Shown piece by piece: positions 1 to 7,076 of a stretch of 42,987 nucleotides of DNA. The DNA is taken from contig CALJJQ010000048.1 of the NCBI GenBank assembly GCA_937973965.1, positions 1 to 42,987 of the forward strand, given 5' to 3'. Below the pieces are notes generated by a model. That model had not been told where the DNA came from, did not search any database, and worked only from the letters and a program-made list of their open reading frames with translations. The DNA is from an uncultured Calothrix sp. Lineage in GTDB: Bacteria; Cyanobacteriota; Cyanobacteriia; Cyanobacteriales; Nostocaceae. How positions within the stretch are numbered: the stretch's first letter is position 1; each line of letters starts with the position of its first letter. The position numbers and the translations under genes were made by a program.

Positions 1-105
1 ATGGGGTGTCGCCGTTTGGTCAGAGATTATGAGTTATTACCGGAAACATCCGAGACTTTTATTTATCTTGCCATGATCCGCATTATGGTGAGGCGATTAG
101 CATAA
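1..105 (+). CDS. IS5-like transposase, C-terminal fragment (cut by window edge)
   Basis: The reading frame open from base 1 encodes 34 residues and stops at 103-105. The residues RRLVRDYELLPETSETF followed by a hydrophobic segment ending in RRLA resemble the C-terminus of IS5-family (IS1031/IS427-like) DDE transposases, where an R-R-x-x-x-D-Y-E-x-x-P-E-T-S-E block follows the last catalytic Glu. The catalytic DDE residues lie outside the window, so activity cannot be judged. The stop lies 22 bases before the coaBC stop codon on the other strand, so the element was inserted at the 3' end of coaBC. Family assignment is by recognition of the motif, not by a search. Confidence 0.75.
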   Translation: MGCRRLVRDYELLPETSETFIYLAMIRIMVRRLA

Positions 106-139
106 TTTTTTACCCCTAAAAACTTTTCAAACATCCTCT
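1..139 (+). mobile_element. Right end of an IS5-like insertion sequence
   Basis: The transposase fragment is followed by a short non-coding tail. Read inward from about base 139 on the minus strand, the end begins AGAGGATGTTTGAAAAGT, which looks like the terminal repeats of IS5-type elements in cyanobacteria. The matching left end is outside the window, so the boundary at 139 and the target duplication (possibly TAA at 139-141) are inferred. Confidence 0.5.
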
Positions 140-1362
140 AAGCGATCGCTGTGTCGATGGAATTTTTTCCCTAGTAAATCGTAGATAATATGTGCCATTT
201 TTAATTTGCTACACTGGGGTATTTCCTGAATAAATTCCTGACGGTCAAGAAATATGGCTTGATTGGTGTCACTTTGAAAACCACTATCCGGTTGGTCAAT
301 GGGGTTGGCAATAATTGCGTCTAACAGTTTTTTTTGTAACTTTTCCCGTGCTGGTGTGAGAATATCGCCTGTTTGGGCGGCGAAACCGACTAAAATTTGC
401 TGGGGCTGTTTATGTTTGGCTAAGTCGGCAACAATATCGGGTACGGGGGTGAGGGGTAAATTTGCACCCAGGGCATGTTTTGGTAACTTCTGAGGAGAGA
501 AATCACGGGGTTTCACATCAGCTACCGCCGCCGACATAATAATTACATCTTGATTCGGTAATTCCCGTAGCATTACTGAATGCATTTCCTCCGCGCTGAC
601 AACGGAAATACCCCGTACACCCAGGGGAAAATTGAGGTGGGAACTAGATATAAGGGTGACATTAGCACCCCGGTGCTGGGCAGCTTGGGCTAGGGCTAAA
701 CCCATTTTTCCGGTGGATGGGTTGCCAATATATCTCACCGGATCGAGGAATTCCCGGGTTCCCCCAGCACTAATGAGGACTCCTTGACCTTGGTAGTCTC
801 GTTTACCGTGGGTATGGAGTAAAGATTCCACATAACTAATAATTTCGCCCGGTTCAGCCATTCTGCCAGCACCAACGCGATCGCAAGCTAATAAACCGGA
901 TGCGGTATCGATGGCATGGTAGCGATTATACCGTAATAGTTTTTGCCAATTATCTTGAACAGTTGGCTGTTCCCACATATCCGTATTCATCGCAGGTGCA
1001 ACTAAAACGGGGGAAGGGGAAGCGAGAACGGTATTGGTGAGGAGATTATCAGCCATCCCATAGGTTAATTTTGCCAGGGTATTGGCTGTTAATGGTGCTA
1101 TGACTATTAAATCAGCCCATTCCCCCAATTCGATATGTAGAGGACGGGAATAAATCGGTTGCCAAAAATCAGCATCCGTATAAGCACGGTGACGGGATAG
1201 GGTGGAAAAAGTTAAAGGTTGAATAAATTCCGTCGCTGCATTGGTGAGAATTACTCGAATTTCGACCCCACGTTGAAATAACTGGGAAACCACTTCACAG
1301 ACTTTGTAAGCAGCGATTCCACCACATACACCAATGAGGACGCGTTGAGAAGGGATTGTCAT
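127..1362 (-). CDS. coaBC: Bifunctional phosphopantothenoylcysteine decarboxylase/synthetase
   Basis: CoaBC (Dfp) makes 4'-phosphopantetheine from 4'-phosphopantothenate and cysteine in coenzyme A synthesis. The 411 residues match the usual length. The N-terminal half is the FMN-dependent decarboxylase (CoaC): the glycine-rich start ([10 protein letters not shown]), the APAMNTDMW motif and the substrate clamp with its cysteine ([13 protein letters not shown]) are all visible. The C-terminal half is the synthetase (CoaB), starting at [18 protein letters not shown] with the nucleotide-binding STGKMG loop. The ATG at 1360-1362 follows directly on an AT-rich tandem repeat and no Shine-Dalgarno is visible. 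The last residues (LEDV) and the stop appear to be encoded by the end of the adjacent insertion sequence, so the natural C-terminus was probably slightly altered. Confidence 0.95.
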   Translation of the reverse strand: MTIPSQRVLIGVCGGIAAYKVCEVVSQLFQRGVEIRVILTNAATEFIQPLTFSTLSRHRAYTDADFWQPIYSRPLHIELGEWADLIVIAPLTANTLAKLTYGMADNLLTNTVLASPSPVLVAPAMNTDMWEQPTVQDNWQKLLRYNRYHAIDTASGLLACDRVGAGRMAEPGEIISYVESLLHTHGKRDYQGQGVLISAGGTREFLDPVRYIGNPSTGKMGLALAQAAQHRGANVTLISSSHLNFPLGVRGISVVSAEEMHSVMLRELPNQDVIIMSAAVADVKPRDFSPQKLPKHALGANLPLTPVPDIVADLAKHKQPQQILVGFAAQTGDILTPAREKLQKKLLDAIIANPIDQPDSGFQSDTNQAIFLDRQEFIQEIPQCSKLKMAHIIYDLLGKKFHRHSDRLEDV

Positions 1363-1400
1363 TTGGATTTTAGATTTGAGATTTTGGATTTTGGATTAAA
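1363..1400. repeat. Short tandem repeat (STRR) abutting the coaBC start codon
   Basis: Degenerate heptads of the TTTTGGATTTTAGATT type run directly into the coaBC ATG. Similar arrays occur at about 1705-1732, 2846-2893, 10080-10100, 17513-17535, 26355-26390 and 35495-35572. Such short tandemly repeated sequences are known from heterocystous cyanobacteria. Confidence 0.8.
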
Positions 1401-1732
1401 ACCAAAATTATCGTAGAGACGTAGCATTACTACGTCTACTTTCTTGCTGGGGGGTGATGAAAAATTCTGAAACTATGATGCAGCAATAGTTTGAAGCCTG
1501 TCTGCTATCGAAAGATAAACTTCATTTTCCGGCTTTATTGATTCTATTATTAATCAGCTTCGGGCAAAAGCCTTATTTTTACGTTCAACTTGGCTCTGAA
1601 TTTAGTTTTATACTTAGGGCGAAAGCTATTCTATAATACTTGCTGCACAAACCTTTGAAGCTAGATTGTCACCCCCAGCTTTATTGTCTAGCAAGATGAA
1701 GAACCAATAATCTAAAATCCAAAATCTAAAAC
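1401..1732. other. Intergenic region without a convincing gene
   Basis: The 479 bases between coaBC and the DUF2555 gene hold one palindromic repeat (1413-1439), an AT-rich stretch with imperfect inverted ends (TGGGGGGTGA near 1449 and TCACCCCCA near 1670) and a short tandem repeat next to the hairpin at 1733. The inverted ends could be the remnant of a small mobile element. I see no open gene in either strand. Confidence 0.5.
1413..1439. repeat. Dispersed palindromic repeat, copy 1
   Basis: GTAGAGACGTAG / CTACGTCTAC arms around a short core. This is one of at least 13 related palindromes in the window. Confidence 0.8.
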
Positions 1733-1758
1733 AGGATGATGGTTTTAGCCATCATCCT
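1733..1758 (-). terminator. Hairpin downstream of the DUF2555 gene
   Basis: A perfect 10-bp stem, AGGATGATGG / CCATCATCCT, with a 6-base loop lies 83 bases past the DUF2555 stop. On the minus strand it is followed by a T-rich but broken run (GTTTTAGATTTT), so it could act as an intrinsic terminator. Confidence 0.55.
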
Positions 1759-1841
1759 GAATTTCAGCGATCAATTTTTGAGTTCAAAATGTGATAAGCG
1801 AGGAAATCTAAGCTGCGCGCATCGCATGAGGATGAATCAAA

Positions 1842-2054
1842 TTAAGCTTCATCGTAAGGTTCCAAATCAAGCAAGTGGACGTAGGATTCAACTAGTTCTG
1901 GACGTTGAAATGCGATCGCCCGCAGTAAATGCCAATCGTTCAAACTCTCGAAGGCGTTGCTGTAATTATCACTCTCCAGACGGGTAGCCAAAGCTTCCAC
2001 ATCCTTTGCAGTCATTGCAGCAATATCTTGTCTGGAAATGCTCAGAGTTTTCAT
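1842..2054 (-). CDS. DUF2555 family protein, small conserved cyanobacterial protein
   Basis: A 70-residue acidic protein. I recognise it as the DUF2555 family, a cyanobacterial family whose function I do not know. The diagnostic part is the C-terminal half, NDWHLLRAIAFQRPELVE followed by LLDLEPYDEA. It has no signal peptide or membrane segment and is probably a soluble, mostly helical protein. A longer reading starts at 2087. I prefer the ATG at 2052-2054 because the sequence GGAGGGGC lies just upstream as a Shine-Dalgarno and because the family begins with MKTL-type residues. It stands alone, with a hairpin downstream. Confidence 0.85.
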   Translation of the reverse strand: MKTLSISRQDIAAMTAKDVEALATRLESDNYSNAFESLNDWHLLRAIAFQRPELVESYVHLLDLEPYDEA

Positions 2055-2212
2055 ATGCTTTGCCCCTCCGTTCAACAGCACTCGCATCCAGTCTTGGGTT
2101 GAGTTGCATTATTGCACAGCCACCCAATATATCTTACTCATTAGTAGACACAATTTGTGTGAATATTTTCCGGATTTATACGCCCTAATTGATAAAAATT
2201 TTGTAACCTGAG

Positions 2213-2845
2213 CTATGGTAGTTGCCGTTGGATAAAATTTCGTAACTTTTCCAACATTTCCAGGTTAATTTCATGACCGGCGTTAAACTCGTGATATTCT
2301 ACATTCACACCCCAAGATTCTAAAAGGCTTTTAGCTTTGTGTGCTGCACCTAAAGGCACAACTGTATCCTGCTGACCATGCATCATCAATACACTGGGAA
2401 AGCTCGTGAAATCAGGTTTTGGCTGTTTTTCGAGTTCCGGATGCAAATATCCGCTCATACATACCAACCCCGCTAAATCCAAGCGTAAACCAATATCCAG
2501 TGTCATCGCTCCACCCTGGGAAAAGCCGCTTAAAATCGTTCTAGATAAAGGTATACCAGTTTCCCTTTCCAAGTTTGTTAGCCACGATAATAATGTCTCT
2601 CGTGTTTGTGTGAGTCCTGCATACATATTTTCTACCCGTAGATCATACCAAGCTCGACCATTGGGAGAATAGGGATAGGGAAAAGGTGCATCGGGAAATA
2701 TGTAGGTATATTCTGGCAAATTTAAATAGGGTGTTAACCCGGTTAAATCTTCAGCATTTGCTCCCCATCCATGTAAAGCAACTATTAAACCTTTGGGGTT
2801 AGGAGTGGAAGCAGGGATGGTAATTGATTGGAGGTTGACAGTCAT
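2213..2845 (-). CDS. Phospholipase/carboxylesterase family alpha/beta hydrolase
   Basis: A 210-residue esterase of the phospholipase/carboxylesterase (acyl-protein thioesterase-like) family, cytoplasmic, probably hydrolysing carboxylic or thioester bonds of short or medium chains. The fold markers are LHGWGANAED near residues 24-33 (oxyanion region), the nucleophile elbow GFSQGG with Ser109, Asp160 in HGQQD and His191 in AGHE. Its length matches the family. The short tandem repeat upstream runs almost into the ATG, so no Shine-Dalgarno is visible. The substrate cannot be told from sequence. Confidence 0.9.
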   Translation of the reverse strand: MTVNLQSITIPASTPNPKGLIVALHGWGANAEDLTGLTPYLNLPEYTYIFPDAPFPYPYSPNGRAWYDLRVENMYAGLTQTRETLLSWLTNLERETGIPLSRTILSGFSQGGAMTLDIGLRLDLAGLVCMSGYLHPELEKQPKPDFTSFPSVLMMHGQQDTVVPLGAAHKAKSLLESWGVNVEYHEFNAGHEINLEMLEKLRNFIQRQLP

Positions 2846-2893
2846 GGAATTTTGGATTATTCGATTTTGGATTTTAGATTTTAGATTATTTAT
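2846..2893. repeat. STRR abutting the carboxylesterase start codon
   Basis: Degenerate GGATTTTAGATTTT heptads fill the space where a ribosome-binding site would be expected. Confidence 0.75.
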
Positions 2894-2958
2894 TTTTCAT
2901 TACTTGTGATGCTAAATAGGTTTCTAGATTAGCTGCTACGTGTCTATTGAATTATAGA

Positions 2959-3093
2959 TTACTCTGGAAATTGGAACTCAATATTAGGATGGGTTCCCTC
3001 TGGGGAGACATGAAAATAGTCAGTAAACTCTTTCCAAACAATTCTGGAATATTCCCAAGGGAGTGAGTAGTTATCTCGTACCATACTTTGCAT
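2959..3093 (-). CDS. Small ORF of 44 residues, unknown (possible gene fragment)
   Basis: This open frame runs from an ATG at 3091-3093 (second ATG at 3082-3084) to a TAA at 2959-2961, with a stop directly upstream of the first ATG. The peptide has a protein-like composition, with LPWEYSRIVWKEFTDYF followed by SPEGTHPNIEF, and is rich in aromatic and charged residues, unlike the repeat DNA around it. It ends beside a miniature element (3102-3236), so it may be a remnant of a longer gene cut by that insertion. I do not recognise the family and see no Shine-Dalgarno. Confidence 0.4.
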   Translation of the reverse strand: MQSMVRDNYSLPWEYSRIVWKEFTDYFHVSPEGTHPNIEFQFPE

Positions 3094-3101
3094 TTAGATG
3101 G

Positions 3102-3236
3102 TTAAGTAGTCAGGTTTAATCAAAGGTAGGATGTGTTAAGCGTAGTCGTAACGCATCAAAGTCCTCTTCTGCATGGGTTACGCTGTGCTAACCCATCCTA
3201 CAAAGGTTTTATATTTAATTGCACCTTCCTACTTAA
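3102..3236. mobile_element. Miniature inverted-repeat element, TTAAGTAG ends
   Basis: About 135 bp. The ends read TTAAGTAG and CTACTTAA, and the right end continues as GGTGCAATTAAATATAAA on the minus strand, which also occurs at 39827-39845. Inside are two long imperfect arms (GTAGGATGTGTTA at about 3126 and TAACCCATCCTAC at about 3190) forming a large hairpin. No coding capacity. Confidence 0.65.
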
Positions 3237-3361
3237 TGCTTAGAGGTCAACAGTCACCTGTCAACAGTCAACAAACAAAAAGATAAATATATCAGGGTAC
3301 AAACGTAGATAAAATTTGCTGACAAATTAACTTTTTTTTTAAATCGAATAGGTAAAAACAT

Positions 3362-4111
3362 ATGCGGAATATATTCTCCTCCGAACGATTTCCCCAATTG
3401 TTTGGGGGATTGTTGACTTTGTCAATTGCCTTGGTAATTAGTTCAGCGATCGCAGCTCAAGCTATTCGCACTATCAGATATACAGATGATACCCTCAAAG
3501 TTACTGGGTCTGCCAAACGACCAATTACTTCTGATTATATGGTTTGGCGAGTATCTGTTTCTAGCCAGCAACCCACAGCACAAGCTGCATATCAAGAATT
3601 AAAAACCCATACCGAACGTTTACAACGCTATTTCCAAGAAAAACAAATAGTAGAGAAGGAAATTACCTTAAGTGCAATTGATACCAATGTCATCCCAGAA
3701 ATTGTCAATAATCGGGAAACTGGCAATGTTGCAGCGTACAAATTAACACAACGCTGGGAAATCCGTTCCGGGGACATCGAACGGGTTAGTAAAGTTTCCC
3801 AACAAGTTACCGATTTACTGAATGAGGGAATACCCATTACCTCCGAACCACCCCAATATCTGTATACTCAACTGAGTAAATTACGGGTGGAAATGGTAGC
3901 AGAAGCAACTAAAGATGCTAAAGCTAGAGCCAATGCGATCGCTCGCAGTACAGGTAATAAAATAGGCACAGTTCGCAGTGCAAAAACAGGAGTTTTTCAA
4001 ATCACATCACCCAATTCAACAGAAGTCAGTGATTCCGGTGTTTACGATACTTCTTCTATCAATAAGGATATCACTGCCGTAGTGTCGGTTGAATTTGGAA
4101 TTGAGCGCTAA
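3362..4111 (+). CDS. SIMPL domain (DUF541) periplasmic/membrane-anchored protein
   Basis: The 249 residues begin with a single hydrophobic segment (about 15-35, LLTLSIALVISSAIAAQA), acting as signal anchor or signal peptide, followed by a SIMPL/DUF541 domain (about 42-248). The TLKVTGSAKRPITSDYMVWRV start and the ATKDAKARANAIARSTG helix are typical. Family members are oligomeric envelope proteins of poorly defined role. I infer export to the periplasm. No Shine-Dalgarno better than AGGT precedes the ATG. The gene converges on the CTB-type cluster, and the hairpin at 4177-4207 separates them. Confidence 0.85.
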   Translation: MRNIFSSERFPQLFGGLLTLSIALVISSAIAAQAIRTIRYTDDTLKVTGSAKRPITSDYMVWRVSVSSQQPTAQAAYQELKTHTERLQRYFQEKQIVEKEITLSAIDTNVIPEIVNNRETGNVAAYKLTQRWEIRSGDIERVSKVSQQVTDLLNEGIPITSEPPQYLYTQLSKLRVEMVAEATKDAKARANAIARSTGNKIGTVRSAKTGVFQITSPNSTEVSDSGVYDTSSINKDITAVVSVEFGIER

Positions 4112-4176
4112 GTATCCGACAACATTTTCAAATCTGATTGAATCTAGATTTAGTAAAGATGTCGCAAACCAGGAAA

Positions 4177-4207
4177 AGAGACTGTGTGATTTATGTACAC
4201 AGTCTCT
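4177..4207 (-). terminator. Intrinsic terminator of the CTB-type peptide cluster
   Basis: A perfect 11-bp stem, AGAGACTGTGT / ACACAGTCTCT, with a 9-base loop. On the minus strand it is followed by TTTTCC, so it best ends transcription coming from the peptide genes. It may also stop transcripts of the SIMPL gene from the other side. Confidence 0.75.
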
Positions 4208-4270
4208 AGTTCAACCACCACTAATTCTTGAGTAATTAATTAACGAAGCACTGAATTATTTTGTCAAAAC

Positions 4271-4522
4271 TTAGTTGAATAAAGAGAGGAATTGACCAGA
4301 ATTGCTATCAATTTCACGAGCTTGAACAACAAGAGCATTACCAGCACCACCAGGACCTGCGAAGGTTTCTTGCTTAACTGCTAAATCTTTTTGGTTGAAG
4401 TTAGCATTGGTAGCTAAATCAAGTCCTTGACCAGGAGCAAGGATAATTCCGAATCCACCTGCTACGGTTTCTAATTCATCGATGGAAAGTTCAACTGCGG
4501 TGTTGTTAATTTCGTGAGACAT
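4271..4522 (-). CDS. CTB-type double-glycine leader peptide, copy 3
   Basis: An 83-residue precursor-like protein. The acidic leader (1-23) ends in ELSIDELETVAGG, the classic double-glycine processing site recognised by C39-peptidase ABC exporters, so cleavage after Gly23 would release a 60-residue core starting FGIILAPGQ. The core is Asn/Gln/Gly/Ala-rich, has an AGPGGAGN stretch and has no cysteine. I match it by memory to the cyanobacterial CTB family bacteriocin-like peptides, whose activity is not established. This is the last of three tandem copies transcribed rightmost first. It differs from copy 2 at only a few residues (N6 for K, KQE for AQQ). An AAGGAA lies upstream of the ATG. No exporter or modification enzyme is in the window. 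Confidence 0.85.
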   Translation of the reverse strand: MSHEINNTAVELSIDELETVAGGFGIILAPGQGLDLATNANFNQKDLAVKQETFAGPGGAGNALVVQAREIDSNSGQFLSLFN

Positions 4523-4582
4523 GGTTTTATTTCCTTGTGTAATTAGTTAGTTTGTTAGTTTGAATGGGATTTGTTTTTAGTA

Positions 4583-4617
4583 GGACAAATATTTACTGTT
4601 TGAGTATTTATTTGCCC
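4583..4617 (-). promoter_or_regulatory. Conserved intergenic hairpin between CTB-type copies 2 and 3
   Basis: Two 15-base arms around the loop CAAAC pair at 13 positions (9 bp, a 2-base internal loop, then 4 bp). On the minus strand it starts GGGCAAATAAATACT. No T-run follows, so it looks like a processing or stability hairpin rather than a terminator. Confidence 0.6.
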
Positions 4618-4633
4618 AGTTAAATCAGTTAAA

Positions 4634-4885
4634 TTAGTTGAATAAAGAGAGGAATTGACCAGAATTGCTATCAATTTCGCGAGCTTGAACAACAAGAGCA
4701 TTACCAGCACCACCAGGACCTGCAAAGGTTTGTTGCGCAACTGCTAAATCTTTTTGGTTGAAGTTAGCATTGGTAGCTAAATCAAGTCCTTGACCAGGAG
4801 CAAGGATAATTCCGAATCCACCTGCTACGGTTTCTAATTCGTCGATGGAAAGTTCAACTGCGGTGTTTTTGATTTCGTGAGACAT
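4634..4885 (-). CDS. CTB-type double-glycine leader peptide, copy 2
   Basis: 83 residues with the same architecture as its neighbours: leader 1-23 ending in ELETVAGG, then a 60-residue cysteine-free core. The core is nearly identical to copy 3, including the GLDLATNANFNQKDLAV segment, and shares the AVAQQTFAGPGGAGN stretch with copy 1. The unit spacing (363 and 367 bases) and the similarity that extends into the intergenic DNA show recent tandem duplication. AAGGAA lies about 12 bases before the ATG. The role is probably that of an exported peptide, whether bacteriocin, signal or surface factor. That is inference. Confidence 0.85.
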   Translation of the reverse strand: MSHEIKNTAVELSIDELETVAGGFGIILAPGQGLDLATNANFNQKDLAVAQQTFAGPGGAGNALVVQAREIDSNSGQFLSLFN

Positions 4886-4947
4886 GGTTTTAGTTCCTTG
4901 TGTAATTAGTTTAATTTGTCAGTTTGAATGGGATTTATTTTTCGCAT

Positions 4948-4982
4948 GGGCAAATATTTACTGTTTGAGTATTTATCTGCCC
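4948..4982 (-). promoter_or_regulatory. Conserved intergenic hairpin between CTB-type copies 1 and 2
   Basis: The same 15-5-15 layout as the hairpin at 4583-4617. On the minus strand the arms read GGGCAGATAAATACT and AGTAAATATTTGCCC. Two base differences from the other copy keep the pairing (G-U or G-C), which suggests selection for the fold. Confidence 0.6.
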
Positions 4983-5000
4983 AGTTTAGTCAAGCATTAA

Positions 5001-5252
5001 TTATTGAAATACGGAGAGGAATTGACCGGAGTTGCTATCAATTTCACGAGCTTGAACAACTAAAGCATTACCAGCACCACCAGGACCTGCAAAGGTTTGT
5101 TGCGCAACTGCTAAATCTTTTTGGTTGAAGTTAGCATTAGTTCCTAAATTTGCATTTTGACCAGGAGCGAGGATAATTCCAAATCCACCTGCTACGGTTT
5201 CTAATTCGTCGATGGAAAGTTCAACTGCGGTGTTTTTGATTTCGTGAGACAT
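5001..5252 (-). CDS. CTB-type double-glycine leader peptide, copy 1 (first in cluster)
   Basis: 83 residues: leader 1-23 ending in ELETVAGG, identical to that of copy 2, then a cysteine-free core. It is the most divergent copy: residues 33-38 read NANLGT instead of GLDLAT and it ends in SVFQ rather than SLFN. Diversity is limited to a few core positions, whereas the leader is constant, as expected if one exporter handles all three. It is the promoter-proximal copy. The ATG is preceded by CCAGGATTTAGAACC, a weak and distant AGGA. No transporter gene is linked, so export would have to be by a system elsewhere in the genome. Confidence 0.85.
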   Translation of the reverse strand: MSHEIKNTAVELSIDELETVAGGFGIILAPGQNANLGTNANFNQKDLAVAQQTFAGPGGAGNALVVQAREIDSNSGQFLSVFQ

Positions 5253-5914
5253 GGTTCTAAATCCTGGTTTAATTTAATTAATGTTGTTTGTTGATGAGCG
5301 AGAAAGAACCTGGAAGGAAAAACTTTTTATTTTTGTTTTGCTTGTCTTCGCTGCGGTTCGTTTCGCTTTATGTGTTTATAGTATGCAATTCACCCTGGGT
5401 TGAACATCGGAAAAACGTTGTATTTACAGCCATACAACTATCGAAGGAAGAGACTCATACTTTAGTTGGAGACATAACCCCCGGATTTCTCACAAACCCC
5501 TAAAAATTTCAGGAAATAGGGAGTGGAGAGTAGGAAGTAGTAGGAAAAACAACCCATAACTCAACCCTTATCACTCTTGAGAAACACAGGATAAGCAGAA
5601 AAACCTCCTGACCAAAAGCGACTCCCCATCCTCCTTAACATGAATTTTGAATCTGAATTTTCCTACTGGTCTGTCCCATAAGTTCTGAGGGGTTTTGGGT
5701 AGTGGCTTTTTAGCCTTGAAAAAGCTTGAATATGAAGCGCTAAAGCGCTACTACGTACCTTTTTTCTTTACTCATCAAAATTAATGGGACAAAGTACTAC
5801 TCCCCACTCCCCGTAAGTTTGAGGGGTTTGCTTCAAATGCGGGTTCAGCAATAACACCTGTATCCTGTCTCCTCTATCCTGTATTCTGTTGTTGATAGGT
5901 AGTTGAGTTATTCC
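5253..5914. other. Divergent intergenic region between CTB-type cluster and cyclophilin
   Basis: About 660 bases. It must hold the promoters of both flanking transcription units, but I see no clear -35/-10 pair. A TACTATAAA box on the minus strand near 5370 is a possible -10 for the peptide genes. The rest is low-complexity repeat (TATCCTGTCTCC-type tandem repeats at about 5858-5890) and a miniature element at 5672-5791. No further gene is convincing. Confidence 0.5.
5672..5791. mobile_element. Miniature inverted-repeat element, TGTCCCAT ends
   Basis: About 120 bp with ends TGTCCCATAAGTT and AATTAATGGGACA. Inside are GAGGGGTTTTGGGTAGT and GAAGCGCTAAAGCGCTACTACG. Related sequence recurs at about 29050-29162 and 35280-35411. 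No coding capacity. Confidence 0.6.
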
Positions 5915-7015
5915 ATGTTTGATTTCAAAACCAGACTCAAAAACAGCCTAAGTCTGCTGCTGACTTTGGCTCTATTTTTCGGTGTAAGCGCATTCGGGTG
6001 GACACCCCCAAGTTATGCTGCGCTTCCTGCGGGAAATGCGATTACAGATGGTAAAGCGTTGTTAAGATATTCCTTGCCGATTGATAATAAACCTGTACGG
6101 GAGTTGCAAGCGAGTTTAGAAGACATTTCCAATCAGCTACGTGCGAACAAACGTTGGAATGCGATCGCCAGAGATATAAGTAAAGCATCGAGGATTATAG
6201 ATGTACCGGATAAAATTCTTGTCAGTGTCCCACCAGAGCGTCAAGAACAAGCAAAATCCCTGATTGAGCAAATTAAACAAGGTGTAGTCGCTTTACAAGC
6301 GATCGCTGAAAGAAAAGATAAGGAAGCAATCCGCACCCAACGCGCTCAAGTGCTTGATTTAGTGGGTGAACTGGAACAAGCAATGGTCAAAGGATTCCCC
6401 TATGAGGTTCCAGAAAAGTATAGTAATTTACCCCAACTCAAAGGTCGTGCAACTATCGAGATTAAAACCAATAAGGGAAATATGACCGTAGTTGTCGATG
6501 GTTATAGCGCACCCGTGACAGCTGGTAATTTTGTGGATTTAGTCCAAAGAGGATTTTATGATGGTTTGGAATTCACCCGTTCGGAAGAATCCTACGTGTT
6601 GCAAACCGGAGACCCACCAGGAAAAGATGTCGGTTTTATTGACCCGAAAACCAAACAATATCGCGCTATCCCCCTAGAAATTCTTGTAGAAGGTGATAAA
6701 GCTCCCACCTATGAAATCACCCTCGAAGAAGCGGGACGCTATACGGATATGCCTGTGTTACCTTTTTCTGCTTTTGGTGCATTGGCTTTAGCAAGACCAG
6801 AACGGGATGTCAATGGTGGTTCTTCCCAAATATTCTTTTTCTTATTTGAACCGGAATTAACCCCCGCAGGACGTAATCTATTGGATGGACGTTACGCGAT
6901 TTTTGGTTATGTAACTGAAGGGAAGGATGTCTTAGATTCCCTCAAAGCGGGTGACAAAATTGAATCTGCTAAGGTTGTTAAGGGTTTAGAAAATTTACAA
7001 CAGCCACAAACATAG
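5915..7015 (+). CDS. Thylakoid-lumen type cyclophilin, peptidyl-prolyl isomerase (TLP40/CYP38-like)
   Basis: 366 residues from the ATG at 5915; a longer reading from a TTG at 5903 adds four residues and is less likely. An N-terminal signal peptide (about 1-35, hydrophobic LSLLLTLALFFGVSAF, cleavage after PSYA) is followed by a helical region (about 60-165) like the PsbQ-like domain of plant TLP40/CYP38, and then a cyclophilin domain (about 180-360) starting ATIEIKTNKGNMTVVVDGYSA, with FVDLVQRGFYDGLEFTR and SSQIFFFLFEP. In plants the homologue helps assemble and repair photosystem II in the lumen. The same role is inferred here. Several catalytic positions of classical cyclophilins are changed, as in CYP38. 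A palindromic repeat lies 11 bases after the stop. Confidence 0.88.
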   Translation: MFDFKTRLKNSLSLLLTLALFFGVSAFGWTPPSYAALPAGNAITDGKALLRYSLPIDNKPVRELQASLEDISNQLRANKRWNAIARDISKASRIIDVPDKILVSVPPERQEQAKSLIEQIKQGVVALQAIAERKDKEAIRTQRAQVLDLVGELEQAMVKGFPYEVPEKYSNLPQLKGRATIEIKTNKGNMTVVVDGYSAPVTAGNFVDLVQRGFYDGLEFTRSEESYVLQTGDPPGKDVGFIDPKTKQYRAIPLEILVEGDKAPTYEITLEEAGRYTDMPVLPFSAFGALALARPERDVNGGSSQIFFFLFEPELTPAGRNLLDGRYAIFGYVTEGKDVLDSLKAGDKIESAKVVKGLENLQQPQT

Positions 7016-7026
7016 ATTTTACATCG

Positions 7027-7054
7027 GTAGAGACGTAACATGTTACGTCTCTAC
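7027..7054. repeat. Dispersed palindromic repeat, copy 2
   Basis: A perfect 28-bp palindrome with arms GTAGAGACGTAACA / TGTTACGTCTCTAC, placed between the convergent cyclophilin and dedA genes where it could also end transcription in both directions. A partial second copy (TGTTACGTTTCTAC) follows at once. Confidence 0.8.
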
Positions 7055-7076
7055 ACATGTTACGTTTCTACATGTC

